Positions 1 to 7,538 of a stretch of 64,000 nucleotides of DNA are shown here, one piece after another. The translations under genes and the position numbers were made by a program. Origin of the DNA: Paraburkholderia phenazinium (GTDB lineage Bacteria; Pseudomonadota; Gammaproteobacteria; Burkholderiales; Burkholderiaceae); NCBI RefSeq assembly GCF_900100735.1, contig NZ_FNCJ01000003.1, forward strand, positions 620,001 to 684,000. Direction: 5' to 3'. The first letter of the stretch is position 1; each line of letters opens with the position of its first letter. The notes beneath the pieces were generated by a model. It was given only the letters and a program-made list of their open reading frames with translations, did not search any database and was not told where the DNA came from.

Positions 1-1076
1 ATCAATGCGCCGGTCGCACCGATCGGATGGCCGAGCGAAATGCCGGAGCCGTTCGGATTGACCTTCGCGGGATCGAGCCCGAGTTCCTTGCTGACCGCAC
101 ACGCCTGCGCGGCAAATGCTTCATTGGCTTCGATGACGTCGAGGTCGGCGACCGTCAGGCCGGCGCGCTCCAGCACCTTGCGGGTGGCCGGCACCGGACC
201 GATACCCATGTAGGCCGGGTCGACGCCAGCGTGCGCGTACGCCACGAGGCGCGCCAACGGCTTCACGCCGCGCTGTTCGGCGACGCTGCGCTCCATCAGC
301 ACGACCGCGGCGGCCGCGTCGTTGATACCGGACGCGTTACCGGCCGTCACCGAGCCGTTTTCCTTCGCGAACACCGGCTTCAACTTCGAAAAGTCCTCCG
401 CCGATGCGTTCAGGCGGACGTGCTCGTCCTGCTCGAACACGACGTCACCCTTCTTCGACGCAATCGTGATCGGCAGAATCTGTTCCTTGAAATAGCCGCT
501 CGTGATGGCGTGGGCCGCGCGGCGGTGCGACTCGAGCGCAAGCGCGTCCTGCGCCTCACGGCTAATGCCGAATTTCTGCGCGACGTTCTCAGCCGTCACG
601 CCCATGTGGATGCCCTGGAAGGGGTCGTTGAGGGCGCCGAGCATCATGTCGACGAGACGCGCATCGCCCATGCGCTGACCGAAGCGCGCAGCAGGCATGA
701 TGTACGGTGCACGGCTCATGTTCTCCGCACCGCCGCCAATGGCAATATCCGCATCGCCGAGCAGCACGCTCTGCGCAGCGGAGACGATTGCCTGCAGACC
801 TGAACCGCACAGGCGGTTCACCGTCAGCGCGGGTGCGTGCTGCGCAACGCCGCCGTTGAGGGCCGCCACCCGGGCCAGATACATGTCCTTCGGTTCGGTG
901 TGGACTACGTTGCCGAATACCACATGGCCGACTTCGTCACCCGACACCTTGGCGCGCGACAACACCTCGCGCACCACGCGCGCGCCAAGGTCGGTCGGCG
1001 AGAAGTCCTTGAGGCTGCCACCAAAGTCGCCAATGGCCGTACGTACTCCGCTAACCACCACTACGTCTCGTTGCAT
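1..1076 (-). CDS. bktB: Beta-ketothiolase (acetyl-CoA acyltransferase), BktB type, 3' end outside window
   Basis: Thiolase that condenses two acyl-CoAs, or cleaves 3-ketoacyl-CoA; BktB enzymes also take propionyl-CoA and so feed C5 monomers into polyhydroxyalkanoates. The protein starts MQRDVVVVSGVRTAIG, carries the active-site cysteine in NRLCGSG and the NEAFAAQ and GHPIGATG blocks of thiolases. It runs off the left edge just after GHPIGATGALI, so the last ~35 residues with the second catalytic Cys (CxGGGxG) are missing. The ATG at 1076 follows a GAGGAG ribosome site. It is more like Cupriavidus BktB than the phaA product at 9480-10661, and is about 6.8 kb from the pha cluster. Family certain; BktB subtype is from recalled similarity. 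Confidence 0.9.
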   Translation of the reverse strand, partial: MQRDVVVVSGVRTAIGDFGGSLKDFSPTDLGARVVREVLSRAKVSGDEVGHVVFGNVVHTEPKDMYLARVAALNGGVAQHAPALTVNRLCGSGLQAIVSAAQSVLLGDADIAIGGGAENMSRAPYIMPAARFGQRMGDARLVDMMLGALNDPFQGIHMGVTAENVAQKFGISREAQDALALESHRRAAHAITSGYFKEQILPITIASKKGDVVFEQDEHVRLNASAEDFSKLKPVFAKENGSVTAGNASGINDAAAAVVLMERSVAEQRGVKPLARLVAYAHAGVDPAYMGIGPVPATRKVLERAGLTVADLDVIEANEAFAAQACAVSKELGLDPAKVNPNGSGISLGHPIGATGAL

Positions 1077-1203
1077 TGCTCGCTCCTCTACTCTCTGATA
1101 GTGATTCTCGCCTGCCAGGGTGCGTACCAACGCTCGCTGGCTACCTTGTTCATTATCGTCGGGCCGTCCCGGACAGGCCATGGGGTTTAGTCAAGCGCGG
1201 CGT

Positions 1204-2139
1204 CTAATCCCCTGCTGCCAGCGCCTTCTCGACCGCCGTATGATGCGGAATCGGCGCCACCGCCCCGAAGCCTTGCGTGGACAGTGCCGCCGCCATATTG
1301 GCGTAACGTGCCGCGGCAAACGGATCATCACCCGCGACGATCCGCGCGATAAATGCGCCGCCGAAGCAATCGCCGGCGCCGGTCGCATCCACGGCATTCA
1401 CGACGTGCCCAGGAACCAGACGCCGCTCCTCCGGCGTGGCCACATAGGCGCCCTGCTTGCCGAGCTTGAGCGCCACGACCCGCGGCCCGAGCGCCAGCAG
1501 GAAGTCTACGATTTCATCGCGGCCCGTGAGTCCCGTCAAGACCGTGACGTCATCCCAGCTTGGAAGACAGATATCCGTGTAACGGATCGCTTCGACCATC
1601 ACCGCGCGCGCTCTCGCGAGCGGCCAGAGTTTCAGGCGCAGATTGGTGTCGAAGCTGATGCGCACGCCGTTTGCGCGTGCATGGCCGATCGCGGCGAGCG
1701 CTGCGTCGCAGGCGCTCACGCTAATCGCGAGGCTAATACCGGACAGATGCAGCACCTGCGCAGCCGCCAGCGCGTCGAGCGGCAAATCATGCGGTGCATA
1801 GCGGCTCGCCGCCGAACCCGCCCGCAGATAGTCGAACTGGTGGCCGTCCGGGCCGTGCGAGACGAAATACACGCCGGTGGGCGCGTGCGCGTCGATCTTG
1901 ATCATCGACGTATCCACCGACTCACATTGCCACAGATCGAGCAGCAGGCGGCCGAAATGATCGTCGCCGACCGCCGACACAAACCCCGCCGTCGCACCCT
2001 GCCGGGCAGCCGCAACACAGAAGTTCGAGGTGTCGCCGCCGAACCCCTGCAAGTAGTTCGGCTGGTCCTTCGACGACTGGTTGAATTCAACCATCGCCTC
2101 GCCGAGTGCGAGGATTGCCGGGCTCGCCGCCGTGGCCAT
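1204..2139 (-). CDS. PfkB-family sugar kinase, probably 2-dehydro-3-deoxygluconokinase
   Basis: 311-residue carbohydrate kinase of the ribokinase/PfkB family, expected to phosphorylate 2-keto-3-deoxygluconate in a modified Entner-Doudoroff route. The N-terminal LALGEAMVEF and GGDTSNFCVAAARQG segments form the sugar-binding part, and DATGAGDCFGGAF near residue 255 is the PfkB signature with the catalytic Asp and anion hole. The start lies 3 bp behind the rimO stop, so it is probably co-transcribed with rimO; no functional link between the two is apparent. KdgK is the best guess from the GEAMVEF start and overall pattern, but substrate specificity in this family cannot be read from motifs alone. 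Confidence 0.8.
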   Translation of the reverse strand: MATAASPAILALGEAMVEFNQSSKDQPNYLQGFGGDTSNFCVAAARQGATAGFVSAVGDDHFGRLLLDLWQCESVDTSMIKIDAHAPTGVYFVSHGPDGHQFDYLRAGSAASRYAPHDLPLDALAAAQVLHLSGISLAISVSACDAALAAIGHARANGVRISFDTNLRLKLWPLARARAVMVEAIRYTDICLPSWDDVTVLTGLTGRDEIVDFLLALGPRVVALKLGKQGAYVATPEERRLVPGHVVNAVDATGAGDCFGGAFIARIVAGDDPFAAARYANMAAALSTQGFGAVAPIPHHTAVEKALAAGD

Positions 2140-2142
2140 GGC

Positions 2143-3534
2143 TTACACCTCGCCCCACAGGTCGTGGCCGTCCGCGCCGGTGATTTTCACCGAGACGAAA
2201 TCGCCGACCTTGTAGCGCTTCGAGGCCTTGGTGGTGGGCGCGATATACACAACGCCGTCGATCTCCGGCGCGTCCGCGGCCGTGCGGCCGATGCCGCCGT
2301 CGGCATTGATCTCGTCGACCAGCACCTTCAGCGTCTTGCCGACCTTGCGCGCGATGCGCTTGGCCGATACTTCCTCGGCCACTTCCATGAAACGCGCGCG
2401 GCGCTCTTCACGCACTTCGTCGGACAAGGCGCCGTCGAGTTCGTTGGCGGTGGCGCCTTCAACCGGCGAGTAGGCGAAGCAGCCAACGCGATCGAGTTCC
2501 GCTTCGCGGATGAAGTCGAGCAGCGTCTGGAACTGCTCTTCGGTCTCACCAGGGAAGCCAGCGATAAACGTGCTGCGGATCGTCAGGTCCGGGCACATCT
2601 CGCGCCATGCGCGCACGCGCTCCAGCACCTTCTCGGCGTTGGCCGGGCGCTTCATGCGCTTCAGCACTTCCGGATGGGCGTGCTGAAACGGCACGTCGAG
2701 GTACGGCAGCACGTGGCCCTTGAACGGACCTTCGGCCATCATTGGAATCACTTCGTCGACGCTCGGGTACGGATAGACGTAATGCAGACGCACCCACGCG
2801 CCGTACTGCGCGGCCAGTTCGCCGAGCGCGCCGACGAGATCGGTCATGCGGGTCTTGATCGGCTTGCCGTTCCAGAAACCGGTGCGGTACTTCACGTCCA
2901 CGCCGTAGGCGCTGGTGTCCTGCGATATCACCAGCAGTTCCTTCACGCCGGACTTGAAGAGGTTTTCCGCTTCGAGCATCACTTCGGCGACCGGACGTGA
3001 CACGAGGTCGCCGCGCATCGACGGGATGATGCAGAACGTGCAGCGATGGTTACAACCTTCGGAAATCTTCAGATACGCGTAGTGACGCGGCGTGAGCTTC
3101 ACGCCCGCTGCCGGCACCAGATCGACAAACGGATCGTGCGGCTTCGGCAGATGGCTGTGGACCGCCTGCATCACTTCGCCCAAGGCGTGCGGGCCGGTCA
3201 CGGCCAGCACCTTAGGATGGACTTCTTCGATCAGGCCGGTGCCGCTTGCGCTCTTCTTCGCGCCGAGACAACCGGTGACGATCACCTTGCCGTTTTCGGT
3301 GAGCGCCTCGCCGATGGCGTCGAGGCTTTCCTGCACGGCTTCGTCGATGAACCCGCAGGTATTGACGACCACCAGGTCGGCGCCGTCATACGTGCCGGAG
3401 ATCTCGTAGCCTTCGGCGCGCAGTTGGGTGATGATCTGCTCGGAGTCGACCAAGGCTTTCGGGCACCCGAGGCTGACGAAGCCAACCTTCGGAGCTGCAT
3501 TGGTGGGCGAAATGGGGGAGGAAGCTTGCGACAT
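2143..3534 (-). CDS. rimO: Ribosomal protein S12 methylthiotransferase RimO
   Basis: Radical-SAM methylthiotransferase that modifies the conserved Asp of ribosomal protein S12. The start [27 protein letters not shown] gives 463 residues, normal for RimO; the reading frame stays open upstream to 3702 but that part is Arg/Ala-rich and lacks family similarity. Visible are the UPF0004 domain with its three cluster cysteines ([22 protein letters not shown]), the radical-SAM CxxxCxxC in [13 protein letters not shown], and a C-terminal TRAM domain (KVLVDEI...[20 protein letters not shown]). It is followed after 3 bp by the sugar-kinase gene. Confidence 0.95.
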   Translation of the reverse strand: MSQASSPISPTNAAPKVGFVSLGCPKALVDSEQIITQLRAEGYEISGTYDGADLVVVNTCGFIDEAVQESLDAIGEALTENGKVIVTGCLGAKKSASGTGLIEEVHPKVLAVTGPHALGEVMQAVHSHLPKPHDPFVDLVPAAGVKLTPRHYAYLKISEGCNHRCTFCIIPSMRGDLVSRPVAEVMLEAENLFKSGVKELLVISQDTSAYGVDVKYRTGFWNGKPIKTRMTDLVGALGELAAQYGAWVRLHYVYPYPSVDEVIPMMAEGPFKGHVLPYLDVPFQHAHPEVLKRMKRPANAEKVLERVRAWREMCPDLTIRSTFIAGFPGETEEQFQTLLDFIREAELDRVGCFAYSPVEGATANELDGALSDEVREERRARFMEVAEEVSAKRIARKVGKTLKVLVDEINADGGIGRTAADAPEIDGVVYIAPTTKASKRYKVGDFVSVKITGADGHDLWGEV

Positions 3535-3747
3535 AGGGGCGGTCCGGCGGATGGAGGTAAACGTAACCTCGCATTGTACCCCGTGGCAGGCGCCGCACAC
3601 CCGCGCCCGGCGAAGGCGGGTCAACCCAGCGGGCTGTTGTTGCAGCAGCGTCGCCAGCCCGACTCTGCACCGGACAGCGCATGCCGGCGCCGCGAGAGGC
3701 ATGGGGCGTGGCCCCCAATGAGGCTTAACCGTCGGCCAGAGGCCGAC

Positions 3748-4011
3748 CTACCCTTTCGGATTGCGCGATTCGGTGTCGCGACGCAGACGCACGCCGTAGC
3801 CGAGACCACCCTCTTCGCTCAGAAACAACACGCCGGCACTCTCAAATGCGGTCGTCACTTTGATGATCGTCGCGAAATGCGCATGGATTTCCTCGCCCGC
3901 GGCTTCGAGACGTTTGACCGTAATGATCGAAACGCCTGCCATCTCCGCGAGCTTCGCCTGGTCCCAACCGAGAAGCGCTCGGCCTGCCCTGATTTGTATG
4001 CCCGATATCAT
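3748..4011 (-). CDS. Small helix-turn-helix (XRE-like) regulator
   Basis: 87-residue protein starting MISGIQIRAGRALLGWDQAK. The stretch LGWDQAKLAEMAGVSIITVKRLEA is a clear Cro/C1-type helix-turn-helix, and the remaining ~50 residues (FATIIKVTTAFESAGVLFLSEEGG) resemble the tail of single-domain regulators common in soil proteobacteria. An in-frame TTG at 4020 would add three residues; the ATG is preferred although no good ribosome site is visible for either. It is divergent from the glyoxalase-fold gene at 4069, and the 57 bp between them hold the palindromic GTATC/GATAC array listed separately. Probably an autoregulator and regulator of that neighbour; the ligand is unknown. Confidence 0.75.
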   Translation of the reverse strand: MISGIQIRAGRALLGWDQAKLAEMAGVSIITVKRLEAAGEEIHAHFATIIKVTTAFESAGVLFLSEEGGLGYGVRLRRDTESRNPKG

Positions 4012-4013
4012 GC

Positions 4014-4050
4014 TTGACAATAGGTATCTCTATTGATACTTTTAGTATCA
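4014..4050 (+). promoter_or_regulatory. Promoter and operator between HTH regulator and glyoxalase-fold gene
   Basis: A -35 TTGACA (4014-4019) and, 17 bp on, a weak -10 TACTTT (4037-4042) point to the plus-strand gene. Overlying them are three 5-bp half sites: GTATC (4024-4028), GATAC (4035-4039) and GTATC (4045-4049). The last two form the perfect dyad TGATACttttaGTATCA (4034-4050), which covers the -10. This looks like an operator for the divergent HTH protein. Promoter and binding are inferred from sequence only. Confidence 0.55.
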
Positions 4051-4068
4051 TACACGGTGGAGGTACCT

Positions 4069-4476
4069 ATGGCTACAAATCCAGCGCCTGCGGACTGCAG
4101 GATGACACGATCAGCCTCTTATTTCCTGGTCGACGACGTGTTTGCGACGGCAGAGTTCTATCGTGACGTGTTGGGCTTTACCTTCGACGAGTTCTTTGGT
4201 GTCCCGCCAAGCTTTGTCATGGTCCAGCGCGACGACGTGACCATCATGTTCCGGCAGGTGCGGCCACCAAGGGCGGCGGTCGCGCGGCCCAACTCAACCA
4301 TCATGGACGAAACGTTTGATACCTATATCCACGTCTCGAATGTGGATCAACTGGCCGCGGAGTTGCGCGCGAAGAAGGCCGATATTGTCGAAGGACCGGT
4401 TGATAGAATCTACGACATGCGAGAGCTGCTCGTGCGCGACTGCAACGGATATGTCATTGCATTCGGGCAGGGCTGA
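4069..4476 (+). CDS. VOC-superfamily (glyoxalase/bleomycin-resistance fold) protein
   Basis: 135-residue protein of the vicinal-oxygen-chelate superfamily, which includes glyoxalase I, extradiol dioxygenases and antibiotic-binding proteins. ASYFLVDDVFATAEFYRDVLGFTFDEFFG is the typical first beta-alpha-beta unit with the FYRDVLGF helix, and the second unit runs from FDTYIHVSNVDQLAAELRAKKA to RELLVRDCNGYVIAFGQG. The start is fixed by GGAGG at 4059-4063 ahead of ATG 4069. It is divergent from an HTH regulator with an operator between them, which suggests inducible control. Whether it is an enzyme or a binding protein cannot be told; a metal-ligand set is not obvious. Confidence 0.8.
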   Translation: MATNPAPADCRMTRSASYFLVDDVFATAEFYRDVLGFTFDEFFGVPPSFVMVQRDDVTIMFRQVRPPRAAVARPNSTIMDETFDTYIHVSNVDQLAAELRAKKADIVEGPVDRIYDMRELLVRDCNGYVIAFGQG

Positions 4477-4857
4477 GTCCGATAGCTCGTCGGAGATCGG
4501 TTCGATGGGGTGAGAGTCCATTGGCGCATCGTGCGTCGGCGCTGTTTGCCCGCTATCACTGCGGATTCCACCGGTCAATGCAACACAATAGAAGCTGCGT
4601 AATAGAAGCTGCGCGATCGGTGGGAGCGTTGCCGTGTTTCAAATGCGGCACACATGGCAGGCGGCGATTCGTTATTGCAGGCGACACGTTCGCCACCGCG
4701 AACAACTGCAATAGACACCTGGCCCATGAAAGTGATTGCAATCATCCTGCTCGCCACGCGTACCTGTCGTCCGCCGGCAGGCAGCATCGCTTCCCAGGCG
4801 CCTTCTCACCGGCTAGACTTCGATCATCACACGGGACTCTTACCGGACAGGTGACCG
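4477..4857. other. Intergenic region with a 14-bp tandem repeat
   Basis: 381 bp without a convincing gene. Short open frames on both strands have atypical composition and no recognisable domain. It contains AATAGAAGCTGCG twice in tandem (4587-4599 and 4601-4613, separated by one T). The promoter of the gene at 4858 should lie here but no good -35/-10 pair was found. Confidence 0.5.
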
Positions 4858-5436
4858 ATGCCTCCATCCGATGCAGGTTTACTTACCGCTGTGCTCGATG
4901 CCGTCGCCCAGCGCGGCAGTCTGGTACCGAACGACTGGACGAACGTCGTCTCGTTTGTCTCTCTGCGGCCGCCCGATAGGTTCGATCGTGACGCATTCGA
5001 AAGACTGCGCTCGATGATGAAGGTTGGCTACGGCCTCGAACTGACTGTTGTCGGCGGCGCCTACGGATGTTTCAAGCTGTTCGTGCGTGTCGAGCATTCA
5101 CCGGACGGCAAGGCAACGACTGTGGAAGTAGATTCCAACACGCAGCCCGATCCGGATCTATTGGGCATCGTCCTGCGGCAAATCATGAATTCCCCGTCCT
5201 TGAGAAAGGAGCTCGCCGAAGCCGGCATCGCCAAGGTGCAGACCCGCGAGGTCACGTACGACGTGCGCACCGAGGAACGCAGTCCGGGCCACGGCGGCGA
5301 CCGGCCGATCATCATCGTGAATGGGCCGGTCGGCTCGATCGGCAACGAGAACACGATTTCGGGCACGGACATCAGCGCCGGACAAGATCGGCCGCCGGCC
5401 AGCCGCGACTCGCGCAAGCCTGGGCAAGAAATGTGA
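4858..5436 (+). CDS. Hypothetical protein ending in a G-x-V-x-S-I-G-x-x-N-x-I motif
   Basis: 192 residues, function not recognised. Residues ~1-145 look like one alpha/beta domain (helix LLTAVLDAVAQRG, strands LELTVVGGA and CFKLFVRVEH, helix LLGIVLRQIMNSPSLRKELAEAG). After a Gly/Arg linker comes residues 151-173, IIIVNGPVGSIGNENTISG, then a polar tail. The motif recurs near the N-terminus of the next gene, 31 bp downstream, so the two probably act together. No signal peptide or membrane segment. Similar short G/N-rich beta motifs are known to me from small accessory proteins near NTP-dependent bacterial conflict systems, but that link is inference and no effector or NTPase lies nearby. Confidence 0.6.
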   Translation: MPPSDAGLLTAVLDAVAQRGSLVPNDWTNVVSFVSLRPPDRFDRDAFERLRSMMKVGYGLELTVVGGAYGCFKLFVRVEHSPDGKATTVEVDSNTQPDPDLLGIVLRQIMNSPSLRKELAEAGIAKVQTREVTYDVRTEERSPGHGGDRPIIIVNGPVGSIGNENTISGTDISAGQDRPPASRDSRKPGQEM

Positions 5437-5467
5437 CCGGGATCCCAAAAGAGAAAGGAGCGAGAGA

Positions 5468-5821
5468 GTGAACAAGACCACCGAAGTCAAAGGCGCTGTG
5501 GTTTCGATAGGCGACTTCAACGAGATCCACGACGTCAACGTGCAGGTCAACATGGTCGAGGCAATGGCCGACGGCGAACTGCGCTCGCTGGCCGAGCAGC
5601 TCGCTTCCCTACGGCAGGCGCTACAGTCCAAGGCGGCATCGGCCGACGATTTCGTCGAGCTCGGCCAGCTTGCCCAAGCGGAAAAGGCCGCTCAAGCCGG
5701 GGACAAGACCGGCGCGTTCGATGCGCTAAGAAAGGTCGGTCGGTGGAGCCTCGACGCCGCCAGGGATCTGGGCGTCGCCCTCCTCGCCGAAGTCATCAAG
5801 AAGTCGGCCGGGATCGGCTGA
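5468..5821 (+). CDS. Hypothetical protein with N-terminal S-I-G motif and alpha-helical C-terminus
   Basis: 117 residues from a GTG start at 5468, chosen because AAAGGAG lies just upstream and the frame further upstream is only the antiphase of the previous gene. Residues 7-27 (VKGAVVSIGDFNEIHDVNVQV) align without gaps to the C-terminal motif of the preceding protein. The rest is helical: ADGELRSLAEQLASLRQALQSKA, then EKAAQAGDKTGAFDALRKVGRW and a final amphipathic helix ending AEVIKKSAGIG. No signal peptide or known catalytic motif. Likely partner of the gene at 4858; function unknown. Confidence 0.6.
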   Translation: MNKTTEVKGAVVSIGDFNEIHDVNVQVNMVEAMADGELRSLAEQLASLRQALQSKAASADDFVELGQLAQAEKAAQAGDKTGAFDALRKVGRWSLDAARDLGVALLAEVIKKSAGIG

Positions 5822-5985
5822 CGTGCAGGCAGTTCAGGAACTCCCGAGAAATTCAGATCCGGCAGCCGTACGAAGTAAAGAGCGGCCTCATCCGGGAAAA
5901 TCCGCACCAACCGCCATCCAGATACAACGCAACGTCCTGCCTCCCCGAAGGCGAAGTTTCGGCGAGAGCCCCGACACAACCAGGC

Positions 5986-6579
5986 TCAATCCGTAATCAG
6001 CGATTCCGCCCAGGAATGGGTACCCATATTGCCCGTCCCATTACTCATCCAGTCATAGTCACCATATCCCGCACCCTCGCCCGGCCACGGATTCATGAAA
6101 TAGATCATCTGCCCGTCGTCGTCGTAGCCGTCGAGGACAAGAAAATGTCCACCTCCATTGGGCCACTGCCAAAGAATAACGACGGGATTGCCCTGATCGA
6201 TTGCGGATGTCACGGTTTGATAGGCAGCCGGCTCGTCGTAGTAGGTCGAGTCGCGCCGTCCTAGCGACCACAAAATGCCGGAGATGCCCGTGGTGCCCGT
6301 CATATAGTTGGGGGCGTTAGCCGACGAGTCGTCCCAATCGAAATCGCTATTTCCACACGCATAGTCAATACCGCTCACCCAATTGACGATACTGCATTGC
6401 GTCGTAGAGACGCCGCGGTAAGTCAATACTGCATTGGCATCCGCAGCCCAGCACCATTCGCTATGATCCTGCGTCACGATGGGAACATTAAGCTGTTGCG
6501 ATGCGGCGCAGGCGAGTATCGGAAAAGCTAGCTGCAGCGCTCCCCCGATCCATCGGGAAATCGCGGTAGTCGTCTTCAT
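5986..6579 (-). CDS. Secreted papain-like cysteine protease (C39/C70-like)
   Basis: 197-residue exported protein. Residues 1-26 are a Sec signal (MKTTTAISRW, hydrophobic core, cut near ACAAS). The mature part has a papain-type site: Gln37 and Cys43 in QDHSEWCWAAD, His145 in GGGHFLVLDGYD and Asn163 in YFMNPWPGEG. The S/W-CWAA block is typical of AvrRpt2-like (C70) and bacterial C39-like papain-fold enzymes. The ATG overlaps the stop of the gene at 6576-7331 by 4 nt (ATGA), so the two are translationally coupled, with the protease second. Expected in the periplasm or outside the cell; substrate unknown. Paired lux-box-like sites upstream of the operon suggest cell-density control. Confidence 0.8.
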   Translation of the reverse strand: MKTTTAISRWIGGALQLAFPILACAASQQLNVPIVTQDHSEWCWAADANAVLTYRGVSTTQCSIVNWVSGIDYACGNSDFDWDDSSANAPNYMTGTTGISGILWSLGRRDSTYYDEPAAYQTVTSAIDQGNPVVILWQWPNGGGHFLVLDGYDDDGQMIYFMNPWPGEGAGYGDYDWMSNGTGNMGTHSWAESLITD

Positions 6580-7331
6580 TGAGAATTCTCCGGTTGCATC
6601 AGTCGCACGGGGCGTAGGCCACGACGGATACTGGTGCGCAAGTCGGGCAATATCTGCGACTCGGGAATGGCCGTGGGAACTTGATTCGCATCGAGGGTCT
6701 GTTCGCCCAGCATCGCCCGCGCACTACTCAGCGGGACATATTGCGGCACCGATTGACCGGCTGCGGGTGAAGCGATTTCGACAAAGTCGGCCACGCCTTG
6801 AGGGCTGCGAATGAAACGCAACTGGGGAGGAGGAACCTGGTTGGCATAGCGCGACACGACCCTGCTGACTTCCTGTGCCAGCCCACTCGCACCAGCGGAG
6901 ACCATTTGCCAGTGGTCTCGCATTTTGGCGACCGTGATCAAGCCAACCGGTCTATTGCCGAGCATCACGACGAATCGCCACTCGCCGCCTGGATACGTGC
7001 TCGATGCGATGCTGCTACCGGCCAGAATCGCACGGGGATCGATCAGGTTGACCTGAAAGCCGTAACCAATGGTCGCATTGCGCAATTCATTGTAGTCCTC
7101 AACATCCATGATACGAACTGTGCGCCCCTGGTTTGCGGTAGCAGTCAGTCGATTCGCCAACGTCGTCAGACCTTCTTCAGCGGCTTGACGTTGCGCTGTT
7201 CCTTGAGCGATCGAGATGGTATCAGCATCAGAGCTTAGATTGGCCGAGTGCCCGACCGGCGCTCCTGATACAGAGTGGCATATCAAGATCGACGCGATAA
7301 GCAGAGTGGCGACTTTATATCCTTTCTGCAT
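6576..7331 (-). CDS. Exported protein of unknown function, partner of the cysteine protease
   Basis: 251 residues, function not recognised. An N-terminal signal (MQKGYKVATLLIASILICHSVSGA) is probably cut after VSGA. The mature protein has an Ala/Thr-rich helix around AQRQAAEEGLTTLANRLTATA and an alpha/beta core (GEWRFVVMLGNRPVGLITVAKM, VSRVVSRYANQVPPPQLRFIRSPQGVADFVEI). Start ATG 7331 follows GGAG at proper distance. It overlaps the protease start by 4 nt, which implies a stoichiometric relation: pro-peptide-like inhibitor, chaperone or cofactor are possible, none shown by sequence. Promoter and lux-box-like sites lie 80-150 bp upstream. Confidence 0.65.
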   Translation of the reverse strand: MQKGYKVATLLIASILICHSVSGAPVGHSANLSSDADTISIAQGTAQRQAAEEGLTTLANRLTATANQGRTVRIMDVEDYNELRNATIGYGFQVNLIDPRAILAGSSIASSTYPGGEWRFVVMLGNRPVGLITVAKMRDHWQMVSAGASGLAQEVSRVVSRYANQVPPPQLRFIRSPQGVADFVEIASPAAGQSVPQYVPLSSARAMLGEQTLDANQVPTAIPESQILPDLRTSIRRGLRPVRLMQPENSQ

Positions 7332-7415
7332 CGGAATACTCCAGATATGGATGATGCATTAAATGATTGTTTTTATTGTCGGATTCCCCCGGCAGTATTG
7401 GACTGCTTATCGACG

Positions 7416-7444
7416 AGTGTAATCGTCCGTAAGATCGCCGAAAC
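7416..7444 (-). promoter_or_regulatory. Candidate promoter of the protease operon
   Basis: On the minus strand a -10-like TACACT (7421-7416) matches 4 of 6 consensus bases. It puts the start near 7409, with the centre of the first lux-box-like site (7443-7462) about 43 bp upstream, the geometry known for LuxR-activated promoters. The hexamer at the -35 position, GTTTCG, is poor, as expected for an activator-dependent promoter. Inference from spacing only. Confidence 0.35.
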
Positions 7445-7490
7445 CTGTCAGAATAGACAGTTATCCTAACTGTCATGTTTAACAGGTTTC
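7440..7490. promoter_or_regulatory. 51-bp nested palindrome with two lux-box-like sites
   Basis: Outer arms GAAACCTGT (7440-7448) and ACAGGTTTC (7482-7490) and inner arms GACAGTTA (7456-7463) and TAACTGTC (7467-7474) are perfect. Read another way it is two CTG-N10-CAG sites: ACCTGTCAGAATAGACAGTT (7443-7462) and AACTGTCATGTTTAACAGGT (7468-7487), centres 25 bp apart. Both resemble the LuxR-family lux box. It sits 109 bp upstream of the exported-protein/protease operon and 49 bp upstream of a possible short plus-strand ORF. No luxI or luxR homologue is in the window. Confidence 0.55.
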
Positions 7491-7514
7491 TTTTGCGTCA
7501 ACAGCTGATAAGAT

Positions 7515-7536
7515 CGGACGGGTGCCGGTCCGTCCG
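7515..7536. repeat. Short perfect inverted repeat
   Basis: CGGACGG (7515-7521) and CCGTCCG (7530-7536) flank an 8-base loop, just before the ATG of the doubtful ORF at 7539. In a plus-strand transcript it would fold over the translation start region. Function unknown. Confidence 0.4.
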
Positions 7537-7538
7537 TG

